Shown in pieces: positions 1 through 7,429 of a stretch of 64,000 nt of DNA (position 1 is the stretch's first letter; every line of letters begins with the position of its first letter). The position numbers were made by a program, and so were the translations under genes. The stretch is from Ectopseudomonas composti. GTDB taxonomy: Bacteria > Pseudomonadota > Gammaproteobacteria > Pseudomonadales > Pseudomonadaceae. The stretch is from the NCBI RefSeq assembly GCF_900115475.1, contig NZ_FOWP01000005.1, positions 186,001-250,000 on the forward strand, in the 5' to 3' direction. Below the pieces are notes generated by a model. That model was given only the letters and a program-made list of their open reading frames with translations. It made no database searches and was not told the DNA's origin.

Positions 1-77
1 CACAAGATACCGCCATCGCCAGCCTTGCCTATCAGCGCGCCGTCGCGGCCGGCAAAGGCCTCAGTTTCGATTCCTGA
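1..77 (+). CDS. C-terminal end of a probable ornithine cyclodeaminase-family protein (EutC-like), partial
   Basis: The frame is open from the window edge to a TGA at 75-77 and encodes about 24 residues, beginning QDTAIASLAYQRAV. A 'QDTAIA..LA..RA..AG' ending resembles the C-terminus of the ornithine cyclodeaminase/mu-crystallin family. The stop lies 57 bases before doeA on the same strand. In hydroxyectoine utilisation clusters EutC, a member of that family, sits next to the ectoine hydrolase gene and helps convert hydroxyectoine to ectoine. The identification rests on a very short tail and on context; another dehydrogenase family is possible. Confidence 0.5.
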   Translation, partial: QDTAIASLAYQRAVAAGKGLSFDS

Positions 78-134
78 AACCTGCGGGCGCGGCACGCCGC
101 GCCTGAATAACCGTTCCATCACGAGGGCAACGCA

Positions 135-1325
135 ATGTCCGAAATCGTCGTCAACCTCCCCTTCAGCCGGGAGGAATATGCCCAGCGCCTGGCCAAGGCC
201 CGCACGGCCATGCAGGCCAAGGGCATCGAGCTGCTGATCGTCACCGATCCGTCCAACATGGCTTGGCTCACCGGCTATGACGGCTGGTCGTTCTACGTGC
301 ACCAGTGTGTGCTGCTGGCGCTCGATGGTGAGCCGGTGTGGTATGGCCGTGGCCAGGATGCCAACGGTGCCAAGCGCACAGTGTTCATGCAGCAGAGCAA
401 CATCGTCGGCTACCCCGATCACTACGTGCAGTCCACCGAGCGCCACCCGATGGACTACCTGTCCAAGGAGGTCATCGTCGCCCGTGGCTGGGACAAGCTC
501 ACTATCGGTGTCGAGCTGGACAACTACTACTTCAGCGCCGCCGCCTATGGCTCGCTGCAGCGCAATCTGCCCAACGCGCGCTTCGTCGATTCGACTGCGC
601 TGGTCAACTGGCAGCGGGCGATCAAGTCGCCCACCGAGATTGGTTACATGCGCGTTGCGGCGAAGATTGTCGAGAAGATGCACGCGGCGATCTTCGACAA
701 GATCGAACCGGGCCTGCGCAAGAACGAGCTGGTCGCCGAGATCTACCGCACCGGCATCCTCGGTGCCGACGGCCATGGCGGCGACTACCCGGCCATCGTG
801 CCGCTGCTGCCCACCGGCGCTGACGCCAGCGCGCCGCACCTGACCTGGGACGACTCACCAATGGTCAGTGGCGCCGGCACCTTCTTCGAGATCGCCGGCT
901 GCTACAAGCGCTACCACTGCCCGCTGTCGCGCACTATTTACCTGGGCAAGCCGCCGCAGCATTTCCTCGACGGAGAGAAGGCCGTGGTTGAAGGCATCGC
1001 CGCCGGTCTGGAGGCTGCAAAACCGGGCAATACCACCGGCGATATCGCCCGCGCCTTCTTCAAGGTGCTGGAGAAGTTCGGCATCCACAAGGACAGCCGC
1101 TGCGGCTACCCCATCGGTATCAGTTACCCGCCGGACTGGGGCGAGCGCACCATGAGCCTGCGCCCAAGCGACGAAAGCGTGCTGCAACCGGGCATGACCT
1201 TTCACTTCATGCCGGGCCTGTGGCTGGACGACTGGGGCCTGGAGATCACCGAGTCGATCCTGATCACCGACAGCGGTGTTGAAACCTTCTGCGACGTGCC
1301 GCGCAAGCTGTTCGTGAAGGACTGA
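135..1325 (+). CDS. doeA: Ectoine hydrolase DoeA (EutD), M24 family
   Basis: The 396-residue protein has the creatinase/prolidase-like (M24, pita-bread) layout: an N-terminal domain to about residue 165 and a C-terminal catalytic-fold domain with GADGHGGDYPAIVPLL and FEIAGCYKRYHCPLSRT segments. In Halomonas elongata the family opens the ectoine ring to N-acetyl-diaminobutyrate in the cytoplasm. The length matches DoeA (about 400). Its stop is 4 bases before doeB, so the two are surely co-transcribed, and an AsnC-type regulator follows, which is the doeABX order. Other M24 enzymes such as creatinase are possible from the fold alone, but the doeB and doeX neighbours make DoeA the best call. Confidence 0.88.
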   Translation: MSEIVVNLPFSREEYAQRLAKARTAMQAKGIELLIVTDPSNMAWLTGYDGWSFYVHQCVLLALDGEPVWYGRGQDANGAKRTVFMQQSNIVGYPDHYVQSTERHPMDYLSKEVIVARGWDKLTIGVELDNYYFSAAAYGSLQRNLPNARFVDSTALVNWQRAIKSPTEIGYMRVAAKIVEKMHAAIFDKIEPGLRKNELVAEIYRTGILGADGHGGDYPAIVPLLPTGADASAPHLTWDDSPMVSGAGTFFEIAGCYKRYHCPLSRTIYLGKPPQHFLDGEKAVVEGIAAGLEAAKPGNTTGDIARAFFKVLEKFGIHKDSRCGYPIGISYPPDWGERTMSLRPSDESVLQPGMTFHFMPGLWLDDWGLEITESILITDSGVETFCDVPRKLFVKD

Positions 1326-1329
1326 CGCC

Positions 1330-2334
1330 ATGACCGACGTTCTGCGCGACAACCCCATCAGCCCCACGGTCGATTTCGACCGTGACGGTGTGCAACACGG
1401 CTTTCTCAAGCTGCCCTATTCCCGTGACGATTCGGCCTGGGGCGCGGTGATGATCCCGGTTACCGTGGTGAAGAACGGCAGCGGCCCCACCGCGCTGCTT
1501 ACCGGCGGCAACCATGGCGACGAGTACGAAGGCCCGTTGGCGTTGAGCAAGCTGGCCCAGCGCCTGCGCGCCGAGGATGTCACTGGCCGGGTGATCATCG
1601 TGCCGTTCATGAACACCCCGGCTGTGCAGGCTGGCACTCGCACCTCGCCGATCGACAAGGGCAATCTCAACCGCAGCTTTCCCGGCAAGCCGGACGGCAC
1701 GGTGACGCAGAAGATCGCCGACTATTTCCAGCGCACGCTGTTGCCGCTGGCCGACGTGGTGCTGGACATTCACTCCGGTGGCAAGACCCTGGATTTCCTG
1801 CCCTTCGCCGCCTGCCACATGCTGCCGGACAAAGCCCAGGACGCCGCCTGCGCCGCCGGCATGCGGGCTTTCGCCGCGCCCTACTGTATGCGCATGCTGG
1901 AGCTGGACGCGGTGGGCATGTACGACACCGCGGCCGAGGAGCTGGGCAAGGTGTTCGTCACCACCGAGCTGGGTGGCGGTGGCAGCAGCACGGCGCAAAG
2001 TCTGGCCATCGCCGAGCGTGGCGTACGCAACCTGCTGATTCATTTCGGCCTGCTGCAGGGTGAGATCGAAGCGAGCGAGTCGGTGATGCTCGATATGCCC
2101 AACGGCGATTGCTTCGTCGCCAGCGAAGACGATGGCCTTCTGGAGATGTGCCGTGACCTCGGCGATACGGTGGAGAAAGGCGAGGTGATCGCCCGTGTAC
2201 ACAGCGCCCGCCGCACCGGCGCGCCAGCTGCCGAGTACCGCGCCAAACGCAGTGGCCTGCTCGCTGCGCGACATTTTCCGGGGCTGGTGAAAAGTGGTGA
2301 TACCCTCGCGGTCATTGCCGAGGTGGTGGGTTAA
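1330..2334 (+). CDS. doeB: N-acetyl-diaminobutyrate deacetylase DoeB (EutE)
   Basis: The 334-residue protein belongs to the succinylglutamate desuccinylase/aspartoacylase zinc hydrolase family. The GGNHGDEYEGP motif near residue 60 carries the first His and Glu zinc ligands, and DIHSGG near 148 carries the third His. In the ectoine pathway DoeB removes the acetyl group from N-alpha-acetyl-L-2,4-diaminobutyrate, giving diaminobutyrate for the transaminase DoeD. It follows doeA by four bases. Family membership is clear from the motifs; the substrate is assigned from the neighbourhood. Confidence 0.88.
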   Translation: MTDVLRDNPISPTVDFDRDGVQHGFLKLPYSRDDSAWGAVMIPVTVVKNGSGPTALLTGGNHGDEYEGPLALSKLAQRLRAEDVTGRVIIVPFMNTPAVQAGTRTSPIDKGNLNRSFPGKPDGTVTQKIADYFQRTLLPLADVVLDIHSGGKTLDFLPFAACHMLPDKAQDAACAAGMRAFAAPYCMRMLELDAVGMYDTAAEELGKVFVTTELGGGGSSTAQSLAIAERGVRNLLIHFGLLQGEIEASESVMLDMPNGDCFVASEDDGLLEMCRDLGDTVEKGEVIARVHSARRTGAPAAEYRAKRSGLLAARHFPGLVKSGDTLAVIAEVVG

Positions 2335-2441
2335 AAGGGTTCGCCATCCGGCCACATCGTTGTAGGAGCGACTGGGCGGCATTCCGCTTCAGCCGCGAAG
2401 TTGCCGCCTGCCAGCACCGTAACCAATCAACCGAGGCCCTG

Positions 2442-2918
2442 ATGCACAAGCTCGACCGCTATGACCTGAAGATCCTGCGTATCCTCTCCGAGGATGGACG
2501 GATCACCAAGTCGGCCCTGGCCGAGGCGATCAACCTCTCGGTGACGCCGGCCTGGGAGCGCGTGCGCAAGCTCGAGAGCGCGGGGCTGATCAAGGGCTAC
2601 CGTGCGCAGATCGACTGGGCAGCGCTGTTTCGCAGCCAGCAGGTGCTGGTAGAAATCACCCTGGCCCGCCACACCGCGCAGGACATGCGCCGCTTCGAGC
2701 AGCGCCTTAGCGAGGCCCCGGAGGTCGGTTTCTGCTACGCCACCGGCGGCGGCATCGACTACATCGCGATGATCCGCGCCCGCGACATCGACCACTACCA
2801 GCGTTTCATCGACCAGCTGCTGCTCGAAGACCTGGGTATCGAGCGCTACTTCACTTACATCGTCACCAAGACCATCAAGGCGGACACGTCGGGCGCGCCC
2901 GCTGAGTTGGACGACTAA
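2442..2918 (+). CDS. doeX: Lrp/AsnC-family regulator DoeX
   Basis: This 158-residue regulator starts MHKLDRYDLKILRILSEDGR, a typical Lrp/AsnC opening. The winged helix-turn-helix spans about residues 5-60 (SVTPAWERVRKLESAGLIKGY) and a RAM-type ligand/oligomerisation domain follows. The distance from doeB is 107 bases, so it may have its own promoter or be read through. In Halomonas DoeX binds in front of the ectoine degradation genes. Here it closes the doeABX group; the sensed ligand cannot be read from the sequence. Confidence 0.85.
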   Translation: MHKLDRYDLKILRILSEDGRITKSALAEAINLSVTPAWERVRKLESAGLIKGYRAQIDWAALFRSQQVLVEITLARHTAQDMRRFEQRLSEAPEVGFCYATGGGIDYIAMIRARDIDHYQRFIDQLLLEDLGIERYFTYIVTKTIKADTSGAPAELDD

Positions 2919-2948
2919 CGCACGCCTGTCACCAGATGTCGGGCGTCC

Positions 2949-3110
2949 GTAGGGTGGGTTAGCCGCCGCCGGAGTATTCGAACGTTTCGTCTAGTTGGCT
3001 GCGGCGTAACCCACCATCGGAGCAGCACGTTTCATTGCCGGGTGGGTTACGCGACGCGCCACGATAGTGGGCATCATCGATTTGCCTTCAGCGTCGCTAA
3101 TCCACCCTAC
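2949..3110. repeat. Nested inverted repeat, REP-like
   Basis: GTAGGGTGGGTTAG at 2949 is mirrored by CTAATCCACCCTAC ending at 3110. Inside lies a second inverted pair, GCGTAACCCACC near 3003 and GGGTGGGTTACGC near 3040. It fills the gap between doeX and the convergent binding-protein gene. A related GTAGGGTGCGC pair occurs at 8839-8989. It looks like a mobile REP-type doublet, and it could also fold in RNA and limit read-through. Confidence 0.7.
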
Positions 3111-3154
3111 GGGAAGTGGTTCGACCGGCACCGACACGGTTCTGTGATGCGGTA

Positions 3155-4081
3155 TTAGAGCTTGGCCTTCACCGCCGCCAGGCCATCGCCGCCATCACGG
3201 GTAGTCACACCCTCCAGCCAGCCATCGAGCACCTCGGGGTTGGCCTTGATCCAGTTCTTGATCGCCGTGGCATTGGCCACCTTGCGGTTGAGCACATCGT
3301 CCATGATGGTGTTTTCCATCGCCTGAGTGAACTTCAGGTTGGTCAGCAGCTTACCCACGTTCGGGCATTCGGCCACATAGCCCTTGCGCGCCAGGGTGTT
3401 GACCGAGCCGGTGCTGCCGAAGAATTTCTCGCCGCCCTTGAGGTACTGCATGTCGAACTGCACGTTCATCGGGTGCGGCGTCCAGCCGAGGAACACCACG
3501 AACTCGTCGCGCTTCACCGCACGGCCGACCTGCACCAGCATGGCCTGCTCGCTGGATTCCACCAGTTGCCAGTCACCCAGGCCGAACTCGTTGCCCTCGA
3601 TCATCTGGCGCAGGTAATCGTTGGCTGGCGAGCCCGAGCCGATGCCATAGATCTTCTTGCCGAATTTGTCGGCGAATTTGCTGAGGTCGGCGAAGTCCTT
3701 CACCCCGGCCTCATGCACGTAGGTCGGCACAGCCAGGGTGTATTCGGTGCCACCGAGGTTCTCCACCACCTTGTCGATCTGCCCGCTGGCCACGTAGCGG
3801 TCATAGTCGTGCTGACCGGCCGGCATCCAATTGCCGAGAAACACGTCGACCTGGCCTTTCTGCAATCCGGCGAAGATGATCGGCACGGCCAGGGTGCGTG
3901 TCTGCGGCTTGTAGCCCAGGCCATCGAGCAGCAGGCTGGCGATGCCGTTGGTCACGGCGATATCGCTCCAGCCGGGATCGGCGAGGCTGACAGTGGCACA
4001 GCTGGCGCTGTCGGTCTGCGCCTGGGCGCCATGGGCAAGTGCCAGCAGTGAGGCGCCGAGCAAGATGGCTTTGAAGGTCAT
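3155..4081 (-). CDS. Orphan glycine betaine/choline-type ABC substrate-binding protein
   Basis: The start is ATG at 4081 with AAAGGA upstream; the 308-residue product begins with a signal peptide (MTFKAILLGASLLALAHGAQAQ). The body has family features of OpuAC/ChoX-like proteins: DPGWSDIAVTNGIASLLLDGLGY, AGLQKGQVDVFLGNWMPA and FLGWTPHPMNVQFDMQYLKGG. It acts in the periplasm. No permease or ATPase gene is next to it. Pseudomonas is known to use several separate binding proteins (CbcX, CaiX, BetX) with one shared CbcWV core, and this fits that pattern. A close paralogue is at 22092-23012. The ligand may be choline, betaine, carnitine or another quaternary amine. Confidence 0.85.
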   Translation of the reverse strand: MTFKAILLGASLLALAHGAQAQTDSASCATVSLADPGWSDIAVTNGIASLLLDGLGYKPQTRTLAVPIIFAGLQKGQVDVFLGNWMPAGQHDYDRYVASGQIDKVVENLGGTEYTLAVPTYVHEAGVKDFADLSKFADKFGKKIYGIGSGSPANDYLRQMIEGNEFGLGDWQLVESSEQAMLVQVGRAVKRDEFVVFLGWTPHPMNVQFDMQYLKGGEKFFGSTGSVNTLARKGYVAECPNVGKLLTNLKFTQAMENTIMDDVLNRKVANATAIKNWIKANPEVLDGWLEGVTTRDGGDGLAAVKAKL

Positions 4082-4286
4082 CAGTGAATCCTTTCCGGTT
4101 ATGGGTCGCCCCGTGACCTTAACGACCGGGGGCGTACGGCTCAACTGCAGGGGCGTAATTGGAGGCGATTGGTCGGGAATAAGAGGGCATCAGCGGTAAA
4201 CCGTTCGTCGACTCGTTTCGCTTGGAAATGAACCAAAGGCTTTTCCAGGCAGTCCGTCTCCGGGATGGGCAGGAAGCTCGTTTCCG

Positions 4287-4853
4287 ATGCAATGCCTTGA
4301 TTCGGAAGGGCTTCCGCGCAAAGGCCAATCACCATGGTCACTGGGTTTGAATAAGTTCTTCACATCACTTTGCCTGGGAGGCGCTCTTTTACTGGGAATT
4401 TGTACCCAAGCCTCCGCTACCTTTCGCATTCACAGCATTCCTGCCACTGCGCCAGCGGCCGCGCCCAAGCCCGCCAGCGAAGTGATTGACCGCGCCCTCG
4501 GTGCGTTGGGTACGCCGTACCGCTGGGGCGGCACCAGCATACGCCACGGCTTCGATTGCAGCGGCCTGGTGCAATACGCCTTCAAGACCCAGGACGACCT
4601 CGACCTGCCGCGTACTTCGCGCGCGCTGTCGCGGGTGGATGCGCCTTCGGTGAAACGTAGTGATCTGCAGCCGGGCGATCTGTTGTTCTTCCGCATTCGC
4701 AGCCGCTCCGTGGATCACGTGGCCATCTACATCGGCGAGGGCCGCTTCGTCCACGCGCCGCGTCGCGGCAGCAACGTGCGTATCGACTTCCTCAACAATT
4801 CGTACTGGCAGCGCCATTTCCAACTCGCCAAGCGGGTGGTGCCGGAGGCGTGA
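4287..4853 (+). CDS. NlpC/P60 (C40) cell-wall peptidase, secreted
   Basis: The 188-residue protein has a hydrophobic N-terminal export segment (about 23-45), a short Pro/Ala-rich linker, and an NlpC/P60 domain. The catalytic set is visible: Cys91 in FDCSGLVQYAF, His144 in DHVAIYIG and His156 in FVHAPRRG. Such enzymes cut D-glutamyl-mesoDAP or similar peptide bonds in peptidoglycan. The start is uncertain: ATG 4287 has AGGAAG upstream, but a shorter form beginning nearer the hydrophobic segment is possible. It is unrelated to the ectoine genes around it. Confidence 0.85.
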   Translation: MQCLDSEGLPRKGQSPWSLGLNKFFTSLCLGGALLLGICTQASATFRIHSIPATAPAAAPKPASEVIDRALGALGTPYRWGGTSIRHGFDCSGLVQYAFKTQDDLDLPRTSRALSRVDAPSVKRSDLQPGDLLFFRIRSRSVDHVAIYIGEGRFVHAPRRGSNVRIDFLNNSYWQRHFQLAKRVVPEA

Positions 4854-4862
4854 TCAGGTAAA

Positions 4863-4890
4863 CGTCATTCCCGCGAAGACGGGAATCCAT
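4863..4890. repeat. Short REP-like hairpin
   Basis: CATTCCCGCGAAGACGGGAAT is a compact inverted repeat. Related CCCGCGAAGGCGGGA elements occur at 10855-10990 and 60209-60286, so it is a dispersed family. It sits just after the NlpC/P60 gene. Confidence 0.65.
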
Positions 4891-5056
4891 AGGATGTCAT
4901 GACGTTGTGAATTGGAGTGGCGGCGGCGGTTCTGAATAAAATCAATCGTCGACTCGCAACCTTTCATCCGAGCGGCCTGGCCGCCTGTGGGAAAACCTAT
5001 CCTGCGGGTCAACAACGCGCTAGAATGCGCGCCGCTCGCGGCCATGTCGGCTGCGG

Positions 5057-5095
5057 CAGTGGGTTCCCTCACCCCACTCCATGAAAAAGGACATC
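5057..5095 (+). promoter_or_regulatory. preQ1-I riboswitch in front of yhhQ
   Basis: Stem P1 is GTGGG (5059-5063) with CCCAC (5073-5077). The loop opens with TTC (5064-5066), then CCT (5067-5069), then C5070. CCT can pair with AGG at 5088-5090 inside the A-rich tail AAAAAGGA, forming the second helix of an H-type pseudoknot. This order (stem, UUC, three pairing bases, C, stem, A-tail) is the known preQ1-I layout. The AGG in the pseudoknot is also the ribosome-binding site for the ATG at 5099, so ligand binding should block translation. The gene served is a preQ1/preQ0-type transporter. Confidence 0.85.
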
Positions 5096-5098
5096 GAA

Positions 5099-5749
5099 AT
5101 GACCCTGATTCCTGCGTCGGTCAGTCGGCCTGTGCTGGCCGGCCTGATCGCCTTTCACATCCTCATCATCATCGCCAGTAACTACCTGGTGCAGCTGCCG
5201 ATCACCTTGTTCGGCTGGCATACCACCTGGGGTGCGTTCAGCTTCCCGTTCATCTTCCTGGCCACCGATCTGACCGTGCGCCTGATCGGCAAGCATGCCG
5301 CGCGGGTGGTGATTGCCCGCGTGATGCTGCCGGCATTGGTCGCTTCTTACGTGGTGTCGGTGCTGTTCCATGAAGGCGCCTTCGGCGGGCTGGCGGCGCT
5401 GGGTGAATTCAACCTGTTCGTCTTCCGTATCGCCGTGGCCAGCTTCCTGGCCTACGCCTTCGGCCAGTTGCTCGATATTCAGGTGTTCGACCGCCTGCGC
5501 AGGATGCGCCAGTGGTGGGTCGCGCCGACCGCCTCGACCATCTTCGGCAACCTGCTCGATACCTTCCTGTTCTTCTCGGTGGCTTTCTGGCACAGCGACG
5601 ATCCGTTCATGGCGGCCAACTGGGTGGAGATCGCCACGGTGGACTACGTGATCAAACTGGCCATCAGCCTGATCCTCTTCGTGCCGCTGTACGGCATGTT
5701 GCTCAGCGCCATCGTGCGGGCCTTGCCGCAACGTACCGCTACCGCCTGA
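5099..5749 (+). CDS. yhhQ: Queuosine-precursor transporter YhhQ (VUT family)
   Basis: The product is a polytopic inner-membrane protein (216 residues from ATG 5099) with the family segments HILIIIASNYLVQLPI, FSFPFIFLATDLTVRLIGK and TASTIFGNLLDTFLFF. YhhQ takes up 7-deazaguanine precursors (preQ0/preQ1) for queuosine in tRNA. An ATG at 5081 is in frame, but the start at 5099 is preferred because AAGGA lies 8 bases before it and the 5081 ATG is inside the riboswitch tail. The riboswitch strongly supports the function. Confidence 0.9.
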   Translation: MTLIPASVSRPVLAGLIAFHILIIIASNYLVQLPITLFGWHTTWGAFSFPFIFLATDLTVRLIGKHAARVVIARVMLPALVASYVVSVLFHEGAFGGLAALGEFNLFVFRIAVASFLAYAFGQLLDIQVFDRLRRMRQWWVAPTASTIFGNLLDTFLFFSVAFWHSDDPFMAANWVEIATVDYVIKLAISLILFVPLYGMLLSAIVRALPQRTATA

Positions 5750-5753
5750 GTCC

Positions 5754-5813
5754 GTAGCCCGGATGCAATCCGGGAGGGTTATGCGACCTGTTCCCGGATT
5801 TCATCCGGGCTAC
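5754..5813. repeat. REP-like inverted repeat, GTAGCCCGGATG family
   Basis: GTAGCCCGGATGCAATCCGG is followed after a short spacer by CCCGGATTTCATCCGGGCTA. Each half is itself a hairpin and the two halves are mutually inverted. Other copies are at 19106-19164 and 26692-26750. It lies between yhhQ and doeC. Confidence 0.8.
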
Positions 5814-5945
5814 AGAGGCCTCAGAAATCCCCTGTTCAGGCTGATCCTTCAGAAAAAACTGCGGTAGCACCTGCCCGGCTTGGAAAAAACGCCAAGCCGC
5901 TCTTCCCTAGCATGTCTTCCATGCCCATCGGCCCGGAGACATGCC

Positions 5946-7409
5946 ATGCCCCTCGACCATCCCCTGCTGTTCAAATCGCTGTGCTATGTCGACGGTCACT
6001 GGCTGCACAGTGACGATGGCGCCAGCGTCGCCGTGCACAACCCGGCCGACCAGAGCGTGATCGGCCATGTGCCGATGCTCGGCCAGGGGCAGATCACCGC
6101 TGCGGTGGACGCCGCCCAGCGCGCCTTCGCCGACTGGCGTGAGCAGAGCCTGGAAAACCGCGCGAGCCTGCTGCGTCGCTGGGCCGAGCTGATCCTGCAG
6201 CATCAGGAAGACCTGGCGCGCATTCTCAGCCTTGAACAGGGCAAGCCGTTGGCCGAAGCCCGTGGTGAGATCCGCTACGCCGCCAGCTTCATTCCCTGGT
6301 TCGCCGAAGAGGCGCGCCGCCTCTACGGCCAGACCATTCCCAGCCATATCCCCGGTGCCCAGCTCGGTACGGTGAAGGAGCCGGTTGGCGTCTGCGCCCT
6401 GCTCACCCCCTGGAATTTCCCCTGCGCGATGATTACCCGCAAGGCCGCTGCCGCCCTGGCCGCCGGTTGCACCGTGGTGATCAAACCGGCGCACGAGACG
6501 CCTTACAGCGCCTTCGCCCTGGCGCAACTGGCCGAGGAAGCCGGCATGCCGGCTGGCGTATTCAACGTGGTGCTGGGCGAGCCGCAGATGGCCATGGAAA
6601 CCCTGGTCAAGGATGCACGGGTGCGCTCGGTGAGCTTCACCGGCTCGACCCGTGTCGGCAAGTTGGTGTTGCAGGCGGCTGCCGAGGATGTGAAGAAGGT
6701 GGCGTTGGAGCTGGGTGGCAACGCGCCGCTGATCATCTGCGCCGATGCCGATCTCGACCACGCGGTGCACGTGGCGCTGGACGCCAAGTTCCAGACCTCT
6801 GGCCAGGACTGCTGCGCCGCCAACCGCATCCTGGTCGAGCGCCCCATCTATGAAGAATTCCTCCAGCGCTTCGCCAAGGCCGTGCGTGGCCTGCGTGTTG
6901 GCCCTGGGCATGACGAGCGCAACCAGATCGGCCCGCTGATGCACCAGGCTGCATTGGATGGAACGGCCGCCCGGGTCGCCGATGCCATCGAACAGGGCGC
7001 GCGCCTGCTGGTCGGCGGCGAGCCGCACGCGCTGGGCGGCTGGTTCTGGCAGCCGACGCTGCTGGCCGACGTCACCGACAGCATGCGCATCTACCGCGAG
7101 GAGAACTTCGCCCCCATCGCCGGTGTGCGCGCTTTCGACACGCTGGACGAAGCCGTGAGCATGGCCAACGACACCGAGTACGGCCTGGCCGCCTACATTT
7201 GTTCCAACCGTGTGGACGTCGTCCACCCGCTGATCCGCCGCCTCGACCACGCCATGGTCGCGGTCAACGGCACCAAGTTCACCGGCCACCCGATCCCCTT
7301 CGGTGGCATGAAAGCCTCCGGCCTCGGTCGTGAGGGCGGCACGGAAGGCTTCGAGCCCTTCGTCGAAACCAAGTACTTCTGCATTCATCATCAGGGCCAG
7401 CGTTACTGA
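5946..7409 (+). CDS. doeC: NAD(P)-dependent aldehyde dehydrogenase, probable aspartate-semialdehyde dehydrogenase DoeC
   Basis: The 487-residue protein is a complete aldehyde dehydrogenase of the succinate-semialdehyde type. TPWNFPCAMITRK (154-166) and FTGSTRVGK (231-239) form the cofactor site, Glu255 in LELGG is the general base, and Cys289 in GQDC is the catalytic thiol. Start ATG 5946 was chosen because the family begins at about this point. It is followed after 20 bases by a class III aminotransferase. In ectoine breakdown DoeC oxidises aspartate semialdehyde to aspartate. The family call is certain; the DoeC assignment comes from its pairing with doeD and the nearby doeABX. A GABA-pathway succinate-semialdehyde role is the alternative. 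Confidence 0.75.
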   Translation: MPLDHPLLFKSLCYVDGHWLHSDDGASVAVHNPADQSVIGHVPMLGQGQITAAVDAAQRAFADWREQSLENRASLLRRWAELILQHQEDLARILSLEQGKPLAEARGEIRYAASFIPWFAEEARRLYGQTIPSHIPGAQLGTVKEPVGVCALLTPWNFPCAMITRKAAAALAAGCTVVIKPAHETPYSAFALAQLAEEAGMPAGVFNVVLGEPQMAMETLVKDARVRSVSFTGSTRVGKLVLQAAAEDVKKVALELGGNAPLIICADADLDHAVHVALDAKFQTSGQDCCAANRILVERPIYEEFLQRFAKAVRGLRVGPGHDERNQIGPLMHQAALDGTAARVADAIEQGARLLVGGEPHALGGWFWQPTLLADVTDSMRIYREENFAPIAGVRAFDTLDEAVSMANDTEYGLAAYICSNRVDVVHPLIRRLDHAMVAVNGTKFTGHPIPFGGMKASGLGREGGTEGFEPFVETKYFCIHHQGQRY

Positions 7410-7429
7410 GCCCCTTCGGAGGATTACCC

